Assembly (NCBI RefSeq): GCF_001598295.1
Contig: NZ_BCYR01000007.1
Location: 186,001-250,000, forward strand
Origin: Klebsiella ornithinolytica NBRC 105727 = ATCC 31898
GTDB lineage: Bacteria; Pseudomonadota; Gammaproteobacteria; Enterobacterales; Enterobacteriaceae
Direction: 5' to 3'
Length of the DNA: 64,000 nucleotides
Made by a program: the position numbers and the translations under genes. Below, one piece after another: positions 31,944-40,184 of this stretch; the first letter of the stretch is position 1, and each line of letters begins with the position of its first letter. The notes under the pieces were generated by a model. It was not told where the DNA came from and made no database searches. It worked only from the letters and a program-made list of their open reading frames with translations.

Positions 31944-33188
31944 TTACCCGTGATTTGCCGCCGCCAGCGAACGTATATCGTTGCCGGTCGGTGACTGGTG
32001 GATACGCAGCCCGAATTCGTCCACCACGGCGAAAATGTGGTCAAAAATATCCGCCTGGATACTTTCATATTCTGCCCATACCACGGTGCTGGTGAAGCAG
32101 TAGATCTCAATCGGCAGGCCGTTGGCGTCCGGCGCCAGCTGGCGCACCATCATCGTCATATCTTTGCGCAGCCGCGGGTGGTTGCGCAGATACTCCTGTA
32201 AATAGGCGCGGAAGGTGCCGATATTGGTCATCTTGCGCAGGTTCAGCACCGAATGGTCGGCGGCGTTTTGCTGGTTCCACTCGCTGATCTCCTGATGACG
32301 CGAGTCCATATAGGGCTTAAGCAGCCGGGCCTGAATTAAGCGCTGCTGCTCCCGCTCATCGAGAAAATGGATACTGGTGGTATCAATATTCAGGCTGCGC
32401 TTAATGCGGCGCCCGCCGGAGGCGGACATCCCGCTCCAGTTTTTAAAGGAGTCGGAGACCAGCGACCAGGTAGGAATCGTGGTGATGGTATTGTCCCAGT
32501 TACGGACTTTCACCGTGGTGAGGCCAATATCAATGACCGCGCCGTCGGCGCCGTATTTCGGCATTTCCAGCCAGTCACCGAGCTTCAGCATGTCGTTGGC
32601 GGAAAGCTGAATGCCGGCAACCAGACCCAGGATCGGGTCTTTAAATACCAGCATCAGTACCGCGGCCATGGCGCCGAGGCCGCTGATCAATATTGCCGGC
32701 GACTGGCCAATCAGTAATGAGATCACCAGGATGCCGATAATAATCGCGCTGACCAGCTTAATGCCCTGGAATATCCCCTTCAGCGGCAGCTGGGATGCGG
32801 TGGCGAATTTCTGCGATAAATTGAAGACCACATCGAGCAGTGAAAAGAAAGACAGCAGGGCATAGATCATGACCCACAGCTGGGCGCAGGTGGTCAATAT
32901 ATTGGCGGCTTCACTGCCTTTTTGCAGCCACAGCACCGCCTGCACATTGACGATAATCCCTTGCAGGGTAAAGGCCAGCCGGTGAAACAGTTTGTTCTGG
33001 GTGATGATTTGCAGCCACAAATGGCTGCTGGCCTGCGCGCGCTTTTCGAAGGCGCGCAGCACGCCTTTATGCAAAATAAAATGAACGACAATGGCGGTCA
33101 GTAAAATAATGCCGAAGATAATAATGAGTGAAGTGGTAGGGGTAATTTCGATGCCTAAGGCGGCAATTTGTGAGATTAATTCCTGCAT
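31944..33188 (-). CDS. ybdG: Mechanosensitive channel YbdG (MscM-type)
   Basis: 414-residue inner-membrane MscS-family channel that opens under mild osmotic downshock. It has five hydrophobic segments in the N-terminal half. It then carries a pore-lining helix and beta domain nearly identical to E. coli Ybd[61 protein letters not shown], and [20 protein letters not shown], ending [14 protein letters not shown]. The start at 33188 ([15 protein letters not shown]) has AGGAG 6 bases before it; the longer frame from 33254 runs through a palindrome and is rejected. Part of the pheP-ybdG-nfsB backbone. Confidence 0.95.
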   Translation of the reverse strand: MQELISQIAALGIEITPTTSLIIIFGIILLTAIVVHFILHKGVLRAFEKRAQASSHLWLQIITQNKLFHRLAFTLQGIIVNVQAVLWLQKGSEAANILTTCAQLWVMIYALLSFFSLLDVVFNLSQKFATASQLPLKGIFQGIKLVSAIIIGILVISLLIGQSPAILISGLGAMAAVLMLVFKDPILGLVAGIQLSANDMLKLGDWLEMPKYGADGAVIDIGLTTVKVRNWDNTITTIPTWSLVSDSFKNWSGMSASGGRRIKRSLNIDTTSIHFLDEREQQRLIQARLLKPYMDSRHQEISEWNQQNAADHSVLNLRKMTNIGTFRAYLQEYLRNHPRLRKDMTMMVRQLAPDANGLPIEIYCFTSTVVWAEYESIQADIFDHIFAVVDEFGLRIHQSPTGNDIRSLAAANHG

Positions 33189-33200
33189 AACGTCTCCTGT

Positions 33201-33231
33201 ACATCCAGCGGTAATGATGACCGCTGGATGT
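33201..33231. repeat. Perfect 12-base inverted repeat in the ybdG leader
   Basis: ACATCCAGCGGT at 33201-33212 pairs with ACCGCTGGATGT at 33220-33231 around a 7-base loop. It sits just upstream of the ybdG ribosome site and 38 bases beyond the MFS stop on the same strand. There is no T-run, so it may be an mRNA leader structure or a weak terminator for the MFS gene. Confidence 0.65.
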
Positions 33232-33268
33232 ATATTATGCAAATCAGGCGTCATGCAATGATGGATTA

Positions 33269-34693
33269 TTAGGCGGTAGCCACCGGACGAATATTGAGAT
33301 GATGGCGCAGCCGCAGGGCCATCGCGCCTAAGAGCAGCATCATTGCCACCTCCACGGCCAGGAAATCGATCAGCGCCTGCGGATAGGTGCCGCCGCCGCG
33401 TTGAGCGAGGGTTAAAAACAGCGAGCCGAGAATTGCCGGACCTAATCCCAGCGTCGCCTGCTGCAGGGTGCTGAGAATGGCGCTCCCGGCACCGGCATCG
33501 CTGGCGCTGATATCGCGCATGCCAATGCGATAAAAACTGTTAACGATCAGCGCCTGGCCGTAGCCGATAAGCGCGGTAGAGGGCACCATCGCCAGCGACG
33601 AGGTGTGAGCGCCGAAGTGACCGAAGGTCGCCATCAGCAGCAGCAGACCGGCTATCTGCACTACCAGCCCAATCAGCAGAATACGTCCCATGCTGAAGCG
33701 GGCAATCAGCTTCGGCGCGTACAGCGCAGAGAGGAAATAGGCCACGCCGAGGGCGATAAAGCTGTTGCCTGACTGCCATGGCGCCATGCCGAGACCGGCC
33801 TGCATGGTCAGCGCCATGCAGAACATAAAGCCGGACCAGGCGCTGAAGAACAGCAGGGCGATCGCCATGCCAAAGCGAATGCTGGTGAGTTTCAGCAGAC
33901 GGGGCGGCAGCAGCGGCTGTTCGCCGCGCTGCTGCTTACGCAACGCGCTGGCCCGCATCCAGACCAGCAGCGGCAGCACGGCCGCCAGCAAAAGCTGGAG
34001 CGTCCACGGCCAGTGAAGTTCCGGCCCCAGCGCCATCGGAAACAGCAGACAGCAGAGGATCAGCGCCAGGCTGAAGGTGCCCTGCCAGTCGATGGCCGAA
34101 TGGGCTTCGCGGCGGGTTTCCGGGACATAGCGGGGGCTAAACGCCAGCACCAGCAGGCAGATCGGGACATTGATAAAGAACGCGTTGCGCCAGCCCAGGC
34201 CGGCGATATCCGCCGAGACCAGCCAGCCGCCGCCCATCTGCCCGACGATAAAAGCAATCCCACCAATCCCGCCATACAGACTGATCGCGCGCGCATGGGC
34301 GCTGCCTTTCAACGTTACATGCAGGGTGGTGAGGATTTGCGGCACAATCAGCGCCGCGCCCGCGCCTTGTAGCGTGCGGGCCGCCAGCAGCCCGCCGATG
34401 GAGTTGGCCATGCCGCACAGCAAAGAGGCGAGGCCAAAAAGCGCGACCCCCCACATAAACAGACGGCGGCGGCCGTAGTTATCGCCCAGTTTGCTGCCCA
34501 TCGCCAGGCACACCGCAAAAGAGACGCCGTAGAGCGCGACGATCAGCTCCAGCTGGGTGGCGCTGGCATCCAGTGAATGGGTAATGGAGTCCAGCGCCAC
34601 GTTGGTAATTGAGGTGTCGATCAGCGGCAGCATCTGGCCGGTCAACAGAAGCAGTAAACCGGCGCGGCCGGGTGAAACAGCAGACGAATTCAT
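33269..34693 (-). CDS. MFS multidrug-type exporter (DHA2-like, 14 TM)
   Basis: 474-residue drug:proton antiporter-type carrier with about 14 hydrophobic segments. Family motifs: [20 protein letters not shown] (TM1, motif D1), [20 protein letters not shown] (motif A), and [20 protein letters not shown] (motif B), followed by [20 protein letters not shown] (motif C region). The substrate is unknown. Start 34693, with GGAGAG before it (an upstream ATG at 34714 is less likely). It is transcribed divergently from an XRE-type regulator gene, which probably controls it. Confidence 0.85.
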   Translation of the reverse strand: MNSSAVSPGRAGLLLLLTGQMLPLIDTSITNVALDSITHSLDASATQLELIVALYGVSFAVCLAMGSKLGDNYGRRRLFMWGVALFGLASLLCGMANSIGGLLAARTLQGAGAALIVPQILTTLHVTLKGSAHARAISLYGGIGGIAFIVGQMGGGWLVSADIAGLGWRNAFFINVPICLLVLAFSPRYVPETRREAHSAIDWQGTFSLALILCCLLFPMALGPELHWPWTLQLLLAAVLPLLVWMRASALRKQQRGEQPLLPPRLLKLTSIRFGMAIALLFFSAWSGFMFCMALTMQAGLGMAPWQSGNSFIALGVAYFLSALYAPKLIARFSMGRILLIGLVVQIAGLLLLMATFGHFGAHTSSLAMVPSTALIGYGQALIVNSFYRIGMRDISASDAGAGSAILSTLQQATLGLGPAILGSLFLTLAQRGGGTYPQALIDFLAVEVAMMLLLGAMALRLRHHLNIRPVATA

Positions 34694-34753
34694 CGGATCT
34701 CTCCATTGCGTCATTCAGCGGATGGCCGTAGCATTACCGATAAATTAAACGGG

Positions 34754-34777
34754 TACCAGTTCCTGTCTATACTGGTA
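34754..34777. promoter_or_regulatory. Operator-like inverted repeat between MFS exporter and XRE regulator
   Basis: TACCAGT...ACTGGTA, 7-base arms with a 10-base spacer. A further related half-site (TTGGTACTACC) follows at 34778-34788. It is the only strong palindrome in this 109-base divergent region and is a likely regulator site. Confidence 0.5.
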
Positions 34778-34802
34778 TTGGTACTACCATGCTGGAGTCA
34801 AT

Positions 34803-35681
34803 ATGACGGGAATGCCGCAACGTGAAACGGTGCCGATAGCGCCCGACGATAGCCGTAAGCAGCTGGGCGCCTTTCTGCGCTCCCGGCGTGAAAGCCTTGA
34901 TCCGCAGCGTCTTGGCCTGCCGCGAGTAGGGCGGCGGCGCACGCCCGGGCTGCGCCGGGAAGAGGTGGCGATGCTGGCCGATGTCGGCGTGACCTGGTAT
35001 ACCTGGCTGGAACAGGGGCGGGAGGTTAATCCGTCGGAATCGGTACTGGTGGGCGTCGCGAATGCGCTGCAGTGCAGTCCGCTGGAGACGCGCCATCTGT
35101 TCGTGCTGGCCGGTCTGACGCCGCCGGAAACCACGCAGGTCAACGTATGTGAAGGGATCGCTCCGGGGACCCGGCGGATGCTCGATAGCCTGATGCCGCA
35201 GCCGGCCAGCATCCAGAAACCCAATTTCGATATCGTGGCGTGGAACGACAGTTTTTGTCGGCTGATGGGCGTCGATTTTGCCGCGCTTCCCGAAGAAAAC
35301 CGTAACTGTATTTATCTCTATCTCACCCACGAGACCTGGCGCAGCCGTATTGAAAATCGCGATGTGCTGCCGACGTTTGTCTCCTATTTCCGCGCGGCCA
35401 TGGCCGAACACCGGGGCGACCCGCTGTGGGAAAATAAGCTGGCGCGCTTTTTTGCCGCCTCCGCCGAATTTGAAACGCTGTGGCATCAGCGTTATGACGT
35501 CCGCGGCGTGGAAAATCAGGTGAAGAATTTCAATCATCCCCAGCTCGGACGCTTTAGTCTGCAGCAGATGTACTGGTATTCCGCCCCGCGTAATGGCTCC
35601 CGGCTGCTGGTATACCTGCCGATGGACGACGCCGGCGAGCAGGCGCTGGCATGGCTGGATAAACAGGATTCTCTCTTATAG
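34803..35681 (+). CDS. XRE-family regulator with MmyB-like ligand domain
   Basis: 292-residue regulator. The N-terminal helix-turn-helix spans residues ~18-85 (LGAFLRSRRESLDPQRLGLP, then RTPGLRREEVAMLADVGVTW, YTWLEQGREVNPSESVL), with the insertion typical of this family. The C-terminal PAS-like MmyB domain includes FDIVAWNDSFCRLMGVDFAA and LPMDDAGEQALAWL. MmyB-type proteins may bind a fatty-acid-like ligand. GGAG lies 6 bases before the start. Probable local regulator of the divergent MFS gene. Confidence 0.83.
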   Translation: MTGMPQRETVPIAPDDSRKQLGAFLRSRRESLDPQRLGLPRVGRRRTPGLRREEVAMLADVGVTWYTWLEQGREVNPSESVLVGVANALQCSPLETRHLFVLAGLTPPETTQVNVCEGIAPGTRRMLDSLMPQPASIQKPNFDIVAWNDSFCRLMGVDFAALPEENRNCIYLYLTHETWRSRIENRDVLPTFVSYFRAAMAEHRGDPLWENKLARFFAASAEFETLWHQRYDVRGVENQVKNFNHPQLGRFSLQQMYWYSAPRNGSRLLVYLPMDDAGEQALAWLDKQDSLL

Positions 35682-35696
35682 CGACAGGGAACGCAG

Positions 35697-36740
35697 ATGA
35701 ACGTAACCAGGAAACAACAGCGGGTGATTCAGCAGGCGCTGGATGAATGGCAGGCCGCGGGGGAGTTGAGCCACGCGGAAAGCCAGCGGCTGGCGGGCAC
35801 TTTGCGCGTGAGCACCTTTGACTGGCAGCGACTGAGCCGCTATGCCTTCTGGACGGCGCTGGCCTGCCTGCTGATCGCGCTGGGCAGCCTGTTCGCCGAT
35901 AGTGAACTGATTGCCTGGCTGGTGAGCCTGTTCAGCGACTCGGCGCTGGCGCGGATTGCGCTGCCTGCGGCGGTGGCGCTGGTTTGCTACCTCTGGGGAT
36001 TCCGTCGCCAGCGGCAGGCCTCGCACTGGCACTACAGCAGTGAGGCGATTTTGTTTGTCGGCGTGGTGTTTACCGCGCTGGCGCTGTGGCAACTCGGCGT
36101 GCGGCTGGATGACGGCAGCGGCCATATTGCGCCACTGTTTCTGGTCGGCTGCGCTATTTATGGTGCTATCGGCCTGGCGGCCCGTTCCGGGCTGGTGTGG
36201 CTGTTCTTCCTGCTGGCGCTGGGCAACTGGTTCGGAGCGGAAACCGGCTACCTGGCGGGGTGGGGGGCCTACTGGCTGGGCATGAACTATCCGCTGCGTT
36301 TTGTGCTGTTCGGTGGCGTGCTGCTGGCGCTCTGTTTTATGCTGCAAAAGTGGCTGCTTCCGCGCCGGCTGTTTACCGTCAGTAAGGCCATGGGCCTGAC
36401 GTATCTGTTTATCGCGCTATGGATTCTGTCGATTTTTGGCTATCGGGATCCCGACGCCTGGTACAGCATTTCACCGCTGCAGCAGCTGCCGTGGGCGCTG
36501 TTATTCGGCGTCGCGGCGGGCGTCTGTATTTATATCAGTCTGAAAACGGATGACGGAATGCTACGCGGTTTTGGCCTGACCTTCCTGGCTATCAATCTCT
36601 ATACGCGTTTCTTCGAGTTTTTCTGGGACGGGATGCACAAGGTGCTGTTCTTCCTGATCCTCGCCGTTTCGCTGGCGGTGATTGGCCGCTATGCAGAACG
36701 AATCTGGCACGCCGGCGAGCGGCGTGCGCGGGGAGATTAA
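35697..36740 (+). CDS. DUF2157-type multi-pass membrane protein
   Basis: 347-residue inner-membrane protein. The N-terminal ~50 residues form a soluble helical head ([20 protein letters not shown], then [20 protein letters not shown]), as in the DUF2157 domain. About eight to ten hydrophobic helices follow (for example [48 protein letters not shown]). The function is unknown. It starts 15 bases after the XRE regulator stop with AGGGA before it, so it is probably co-transcribed. Its stop overlaps the convergent nfsB stop by 4 bases. Confidence 0.78.
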   Translation: MNVTRKQQRVIQQALDEWQAAGELSHAESQRLAGTLRVSTFDWQRLSRYAFWTALACLLIALGSLFADSELIAWLVSLFSDSALARIALPAAVALVCYLWGFRRQRQASHWHYSSEAILFVGVVFTALALWQLGVRLDDGSGHIAPLFLVGCAIYGAIGLAARSGLVWLFFLLALGNWFGAETGYLAGWGAYWLGMNYPLRFVLFGGVLLALCFMLQKWLLPRRLFTVSKAMGLTYLFIALWILSIFGYRDPDAWYSISPLQQLPWALLFGVAAGVCIYISLKTDDGMLRGFGLTFLAINLYTRFFEFFWDGMHKVLFFLILAVSLAVIGRYAERIWHAGERRARGD

Positions 36741-37390
36741 ATCTCGGTGATGGTGGTCGCCTGCGGCAGGCGTGATTTCGGCAGCGTGGCGTTGAAATCT
36801 TCCACGCTGTGGTGGCCGACCGGAACGATAACCACGCTGGTAAAGCCCTGTGCGGTCAGGTCAAATTCGGCGTCAAGAATCGCGGCGTCGAACCCTTCAA
36901 CCGGCACGGCATCCAGCCCCATTGCCGCGACGCCGAGCAGGAAGTTGCCGACGTTGAGGTAAACCTGCTTCGCCATCCAGTGGTTGTCGTCATGCAGATC
37001 TTTACGGTGCATATCGGCAAAGAAAACGCGGCCTTTGTGGTTAGCGGCTTTGGCTTCCGGAGTAGCGAAACGTCCGTCGGCCTCTTCCTGGTCCACCACG
37101 CGCTCCAGCCAGGCGTCGTCCATGGCGGTTTTGGCACAGAAAACCACGACATGAGAAGCATCAAGAATTTTACGTTCGTTGAAAACATAGGTGCCGCTGG
37201 CGGCTTTCGCCACCCGTGCTTTCCCTTCATCCGTGCTGGCAACGATAAAGTGCCACGGCTGGGAGTTGGTGCTCGACGGGCTGTATTGCAGCAGTGTTTT
37301 CAGCTTTTCCGCTTCTTCAGCCGTCAGTTTTTTTGTGGCATCGAAGGCTTTTGTGGAGTGACGCTTTAAGGCAACGGAGACGATATCCAT
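36737..37390 (-). CDS. nfsB: Oxygen-insensitive NAD(P)H nitroreductase NfsB
   Basis: 217-residue cytoplasmic FMN enzyme that reduces nitroaromatics and quinones with two electrons. The sequence follows E. coli NfsB throughout: [80 protein letters not shown], and [20 protein letters not shown]. It is full length and intact, so activation of nitrofuran-type compounds is expected. Part of the E. coli-like backbone. Confidence 0.95.
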   Translation of the reverse strand: MDIVSVALKRHSTKAFDATKKLTAEEAEKLKTLLQYSPSSTNSQPWHFIVASTDEGKARVAKAASGTYVFNERKILDASHVVVFCAKTAMDDAWLERVVDQEEADGRFATPEAKAANHKGRVFFADMHRKDLHDDNHWMAKQVYLNVGNFLLGVAAMGLDAVPVEGFDAAILDAEFDLTAQGFTSVVIVPVGHHSVEDFNATLPKSRLPQATTITEI

Positions 37391-37518
37391 AACTCTTCCT
37401 CACGGTTTATGCTCAAGATAATTCGAGTTTACAGCCCCTTACGGGGCGTTTAGTGGGAGAAGAGTACAGCGAAGGCGGGGAAATGATAAGAGACAAAAAT
37501 GCGATAACACTTATCGCG

Positions 37519-37899
37519 CTAGCCTGAAAATCCTTCCGGACGGAGCCGAATCCGCTCTTTTTTTGTCAGCTTATTCACCACCTGATTCCATGAATCATCG
37601 ATAAGTTCGGCCAGCAGATCCTCGCTGATATCCTCGCCGGGGACGACGGTGATCCAGTGTTTTTTGTTCATGTGATATCCCGGCTCAATACTGCGGTAAA
37701 TCTCCCGATTGAGCAGCGATTTTTGCGGATCGGCTTTCAGATTCACCAGCGCCCGACCGCGAAGGGTCATGGTGAGCATAAAAATGCGCCCGCCAACTTT
37801 GAACACGTCATACTCCGGGCCGAACGGCCAGCAGTGTTCGGTAAACGGATAGCTGAGCGCAATCCGGTGGGCGCTGGCGTGCAGCGAAGCGCGGTCCAT
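37519..37899 (-). CDS. ybdF: MmcQ/YjbR-family protein YbdF
   Basis: 126-residue cytoplasmic protein of the MmcQ/YjbR (CyaY-like fold) family. It matches E. coli Ybd[73 protein letters not shown]. The role is unknown; proteins of this fold often bind DNA. Start at 37899 ([12 protein letters not shown]), equivalent to the E. coli start. The ATG overlaps the stop codon of ramR (TGATG), so it is translationally coupled to the repressor gene. Confidence 0.92.
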   Translation of the reverse strand: MDRASLHASAHRIALSYPFTEHCWPFGPEYDVFKVGGRIFMLTMTLRGRALVNLKADPQKSLLNREIYRSIEPGYHMNKKHWITVVPGEDISEDLLAELIDDSWNQVVNKLTKKERIRLRPEGFSG

Positions 37900-38480
37900 C
37901 AGGCGTCGTTCTCGTGAAGCGCTTGCCACATGGTCTCAAAACCGAGGGCGATCAGCTCGCGGGCGCGCTGCGGATCGTGGCTGGCAAATTCGATAGTGGT
38001 TTCCGCCAGCGAAAGAAACAGGGCGTCGCCAAAGGCGCTGTAGGCGTCGCTGAGAAAGACCGGCTTGACCGATAGCTGACACATTTCGTTGAGCTCGGGG
38101 AACATCTCTCTCACGCGGGTTCGGGTTTCATCGGTGATGCGTTCGCTGAGCGCCATCCGGCGAATCGCCTTGTGCTCCATCGGGTGGCGAATACTCCAGT
38201 CGATATAGCTGTCCCAGATATTGCGGGCGTTCTCTTTCGGCCGTTTTTCGTTTGGCGTCAGTCCGGAGACCATCGCTTTAACTAACCCCGATTTGATCGA
38301 GAGGTACAGTTCGTTGAGTAACTCATCCTTGGTGGCGAAATAGCGGAACAGCGTCCCCTCGGCAACCCCGGCGCTACGGGCAATGGCCGATGTTGAGGCG
38401 GCGATACCCGACTGGGCAAAGGCGGCCGTTGCGGCCTCCAGCAACGCTTGTTTTTTATCTTCACTCTTAGGACGAGCCAC
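37899..38480 (-). CDS. ramR: TetR-family repressor RamR
   Basis: 193-residue repressor of romA-ramA. The N-terminal TetR helix-turn-helix is visible: [55 protein letters not shown]. The C-terminal ligand/dimer domain is intact to the last codon ([13 protein letters not shown]), with no frameshift or stop, so this strain should keep ramA repressed. It is divergent from romA, with a RamR box at 38598-38617 in the shared promoter region. Inactivating ramR mutations are a known cause of multidrug resistance in Klebsiella; none is visible here. Confidence 0.94.
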   Translation of the reverse strand: MARPKSEDKKQALLEAATAAFAQSGIAASTSAIARSAGVAEGTLFRYFATKDELLNELYLSIKSGLVKAMVSGLTPNEKRPKENARNIWDSYIDWSIRHPMEHKAIRRMALSERITDETRTRVREMFPELNEMCQLSVKPVFLSDAYSAFGDALFLSLAETTIEFASHDPQRARELIALGFETMWQALHENDA

Positions 38481-38597
38481 TACATTTTACCTCACGCGAA
38501 ATCAAACCCCGATCTAACCACGCCATGTCATGGCACTGCAACGGTGGATGTTAAAAAATTGAAAATCGTCTTGACGACTTTCATATTCGTCTTAATA

Positions 38598-38617
38598 ATG
38601 AGTGCTTACTCACTCAT
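38598..38617. promoter_or_regulatory. RamR operator
   Basis: ATGAGTG-N6-CACTCAT, exactly the RamR site described for the ram loci of Salmonella and Klebsiella. It lies in the ramR-romA intergenic region, 54 bases before the romA start. An intact site and an intact ramR together predict repressed ramA. Confidence 0.9.
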
Positions 38618-38670
38618 AATCAAGTTATATCACTAAACTCTCATAATAGGGAGTTTCATCTGGTCAGGTT

Positions 38671-39771
38671 ATGAACCGTGTCACTTTCAGCGTGGTCGCC
38701 ATTATGTTATTAGCCTCAGCAACAGCTTTGCCGTTTGTCTTAAATGCCGGGTTTGGCCGGGCGCCGCAGGGTGCGCAGCTCAGTCTGGTGGAACAGTCGC
38801 CACACTATCGCGATGGCCAGTTTCATAATCAGCTCCCCACGCCGGGCTTCACCGGGCAGAAAAATATGCTGGCCGCCTGGTGGGAGTTTCTGGTGACTAA
38901 ACGCGAAAATGCCCGTCCCGCGCAGCCGCTGCCGCTGGTCAATACCGATCTCGCCAGCCTGCCAATCGGGCAGGATACGATGGTGTGGCTCGGCCACTCC
39001 TCCTGGTATGTGCAGCTGGCGGGGAAACGCATCCTGATTGACCCGGTCTTCAGCAACTATGCCGCTCCGTTCTCATTTATTAATAAAGCTTTCCCGGGTG
39101 ACTATCCGTGGCGTGCGGAGCGTATGCCGGAGATAGACCTGCTGATTATTTCGCACGATCACTACGACCATCTGGATTACGCCACCATCAAAGCGCTGAT
39201 GCCAAAAATCAAGCGCGTGGTGACGCCGCTCGGCGTGGGATCGCATCTGCGCTACTGGGGCATGGAGAGCGCCATTATCAGCGAAGCGGACTGGCATCAG
39301 GCGGTGCAGATCAGCGACGAGCTGACCGTGCATGTGCTGCCGGCCCGTCATTTCTCCGGTCGTGGGCTGAAGCGCAATCAAACGCTGTGGGCCAGCTTTA
39401 TGTTCGTCACCCCGCAGCAGAAGATTTACTACAGCGGCGATAGCGGTTACGGCCCGCACTTTAAAGCCATCGGCGAACAGTTTGGCGCCGTGGATCTGGC
39501 GATTATGGAGAACGGCCAGTACGACCAGGACTGGAAATACATTCATATGATGCCTGACGAGACGGCTCAGGCCGCCGACGATCTCCGCGCGCGCGCGGTG
39601 CTCCCGGGGCATGCGGGGCGCTTTGTGCTGGCGAAACACAGCTGGGACGATCCTTATAAGCGGCTGGCTGCGGCCAGCCAGCAAAGACCGTGGCGGTTGT
39701 TAACGCCGATGCTTGGCGAGCCGGTTTGGGTTGCCGATAAGACGCAATCATTTACTACCTGGTGGCAATAA
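38671..39771 (+). CDS. romA: Metallo-beta-lactamase-fold protein RomA
   Basis: 366-residue MBL-fold hydrolase. It has an N-terminal hydrophobic segment (MNRVTFSVVAIMLLASATAL), so it is probably membrane-anchored or exported. The metal-binding motif is SHDHYDHLDYATI; other ligands lie in PARHFSGRG, YSGDSGYGPHF and VLPGHAGRFVLA. The overall pattern is like UlaG or N-acyl-phosphatidylethanolamine phospholipase D-type enzymes (HxHxDH with a long C-terminal part). First gene of the romA-ramA operon, controlled by RamR. The physiological substrate is unknown; it is not an antibiotic-hydrolysing beta-lactamase. Confidence 0.92.
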   Translation: MNRVTFSVVAIMLLASATALPFVLNAGFGRAPQGAQLSLVEQSPHYRDGQFHNQLPTPGFTGQKNMLAAWWEFLVTKRENARPAQPLPLVNTDLASLPIGQDTMVWLGHSSWYVQLAGKRILIDPVFSNYAAPFSFINKAFPGDYPWRAERMPEIDLLIISHDHYDHLDYATIKALMPKIKRVVTPLGVGSHLRYWGMESAIISEADWHQAVQISDELTVHVLPARHFSGRGLKRNQTLWASFMFVTPQQKIYYSGDSGYGPHFKAIGEQFGAVDLAIMENGQYDQDWKYIHMMPDETAQAADDLRARAVLPGHAGRFVLAKHSWDDPYKRLAAASQQRPWRLLTPMLGEPVWVADKTQSFTTWWQ

Positions 39772-39801
39772 ATACGGGTTTGATTAAAGAGGAGAGGACT
39801 T

Positions 39802-40143
39802 ATGACTATTTCCGCTCAGGTGATTGAGACTATCGTCGGGTGGATTGATGACAATTTGCATCAGCCGCTGCGTATTGATGATATTGCGCGTCACTCTGGT
39901 TATTCGAAATGGCATCTGCAACGACTCTTTTTGCAGTACAAAGGGGAGAGTCTGGGGCGCTATATCCGCGAACGTAAACTGCGGCTGGCGGCGCGCGACC
40001 TGCGCGACACCGATCAGCGGGTTTATGATATCTGCCTGAAATACGGCTTTGATTCACAGCAGACGTTTACCCGCATTTTCACCCGCACCTTTCATCAGCC
40101 GCCGGGTGCCTACCGCAAAGAGAATCACAATCGCGCCCACTGA
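39802..40143 (+). CDS. ramA: AraC/XylS-family global activator RamA
   Basis: 113-residue single-domain activator with two helix-turn-helix motifs: IDDIARHSGYSKWHLQRLFL and DICLKYGFDSQQTFTRIFTR. It has the family signature FHQPPGAYRK at the C-terminus. RamA activates acrAB, tolC and micF-type targets and lowers drug susceptibility; it acts like MarA and SoxS. The strong ribosome site AGAGGAGAGGA lies before the ATG. It follows romA by 30 bases and ends before a strong terminator. Confidence 0.95.
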   Translation: MTISAQVIETIVGWIDDNLHQPLRIDDIARHSGYSKWHLQRLFLQYKGESLGRYIRERKLRLAARDLRDTDQRVYDICLKYGFDSQQTFTRIFTRTFHQPPGAYRKENHNRAH

Positions 40144-40146
40144 GGC

Positions 40147-40177
40147 GCGTCCGCCGGAAAGACCGGCGGACGCATTT
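40147..40177. terminator. Terminator after ramA
   Basis: A perfect 11-base stem, GCGTCCGCCGG/CCGGCGGACGC, with an AAAGA loop, then ATTTT. It separates ramA from the convergent TonB receptor gene and can serve both. Confidence 0.85.
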
Positions 40178-40184
40178 TGAGCTT

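Noticed and set aside
37428-37450. GCCCC/GGGGC hairpin as terminator of ybdF
   Set aside because: A short stem without a T-run on the minus strand; too weak to assert.
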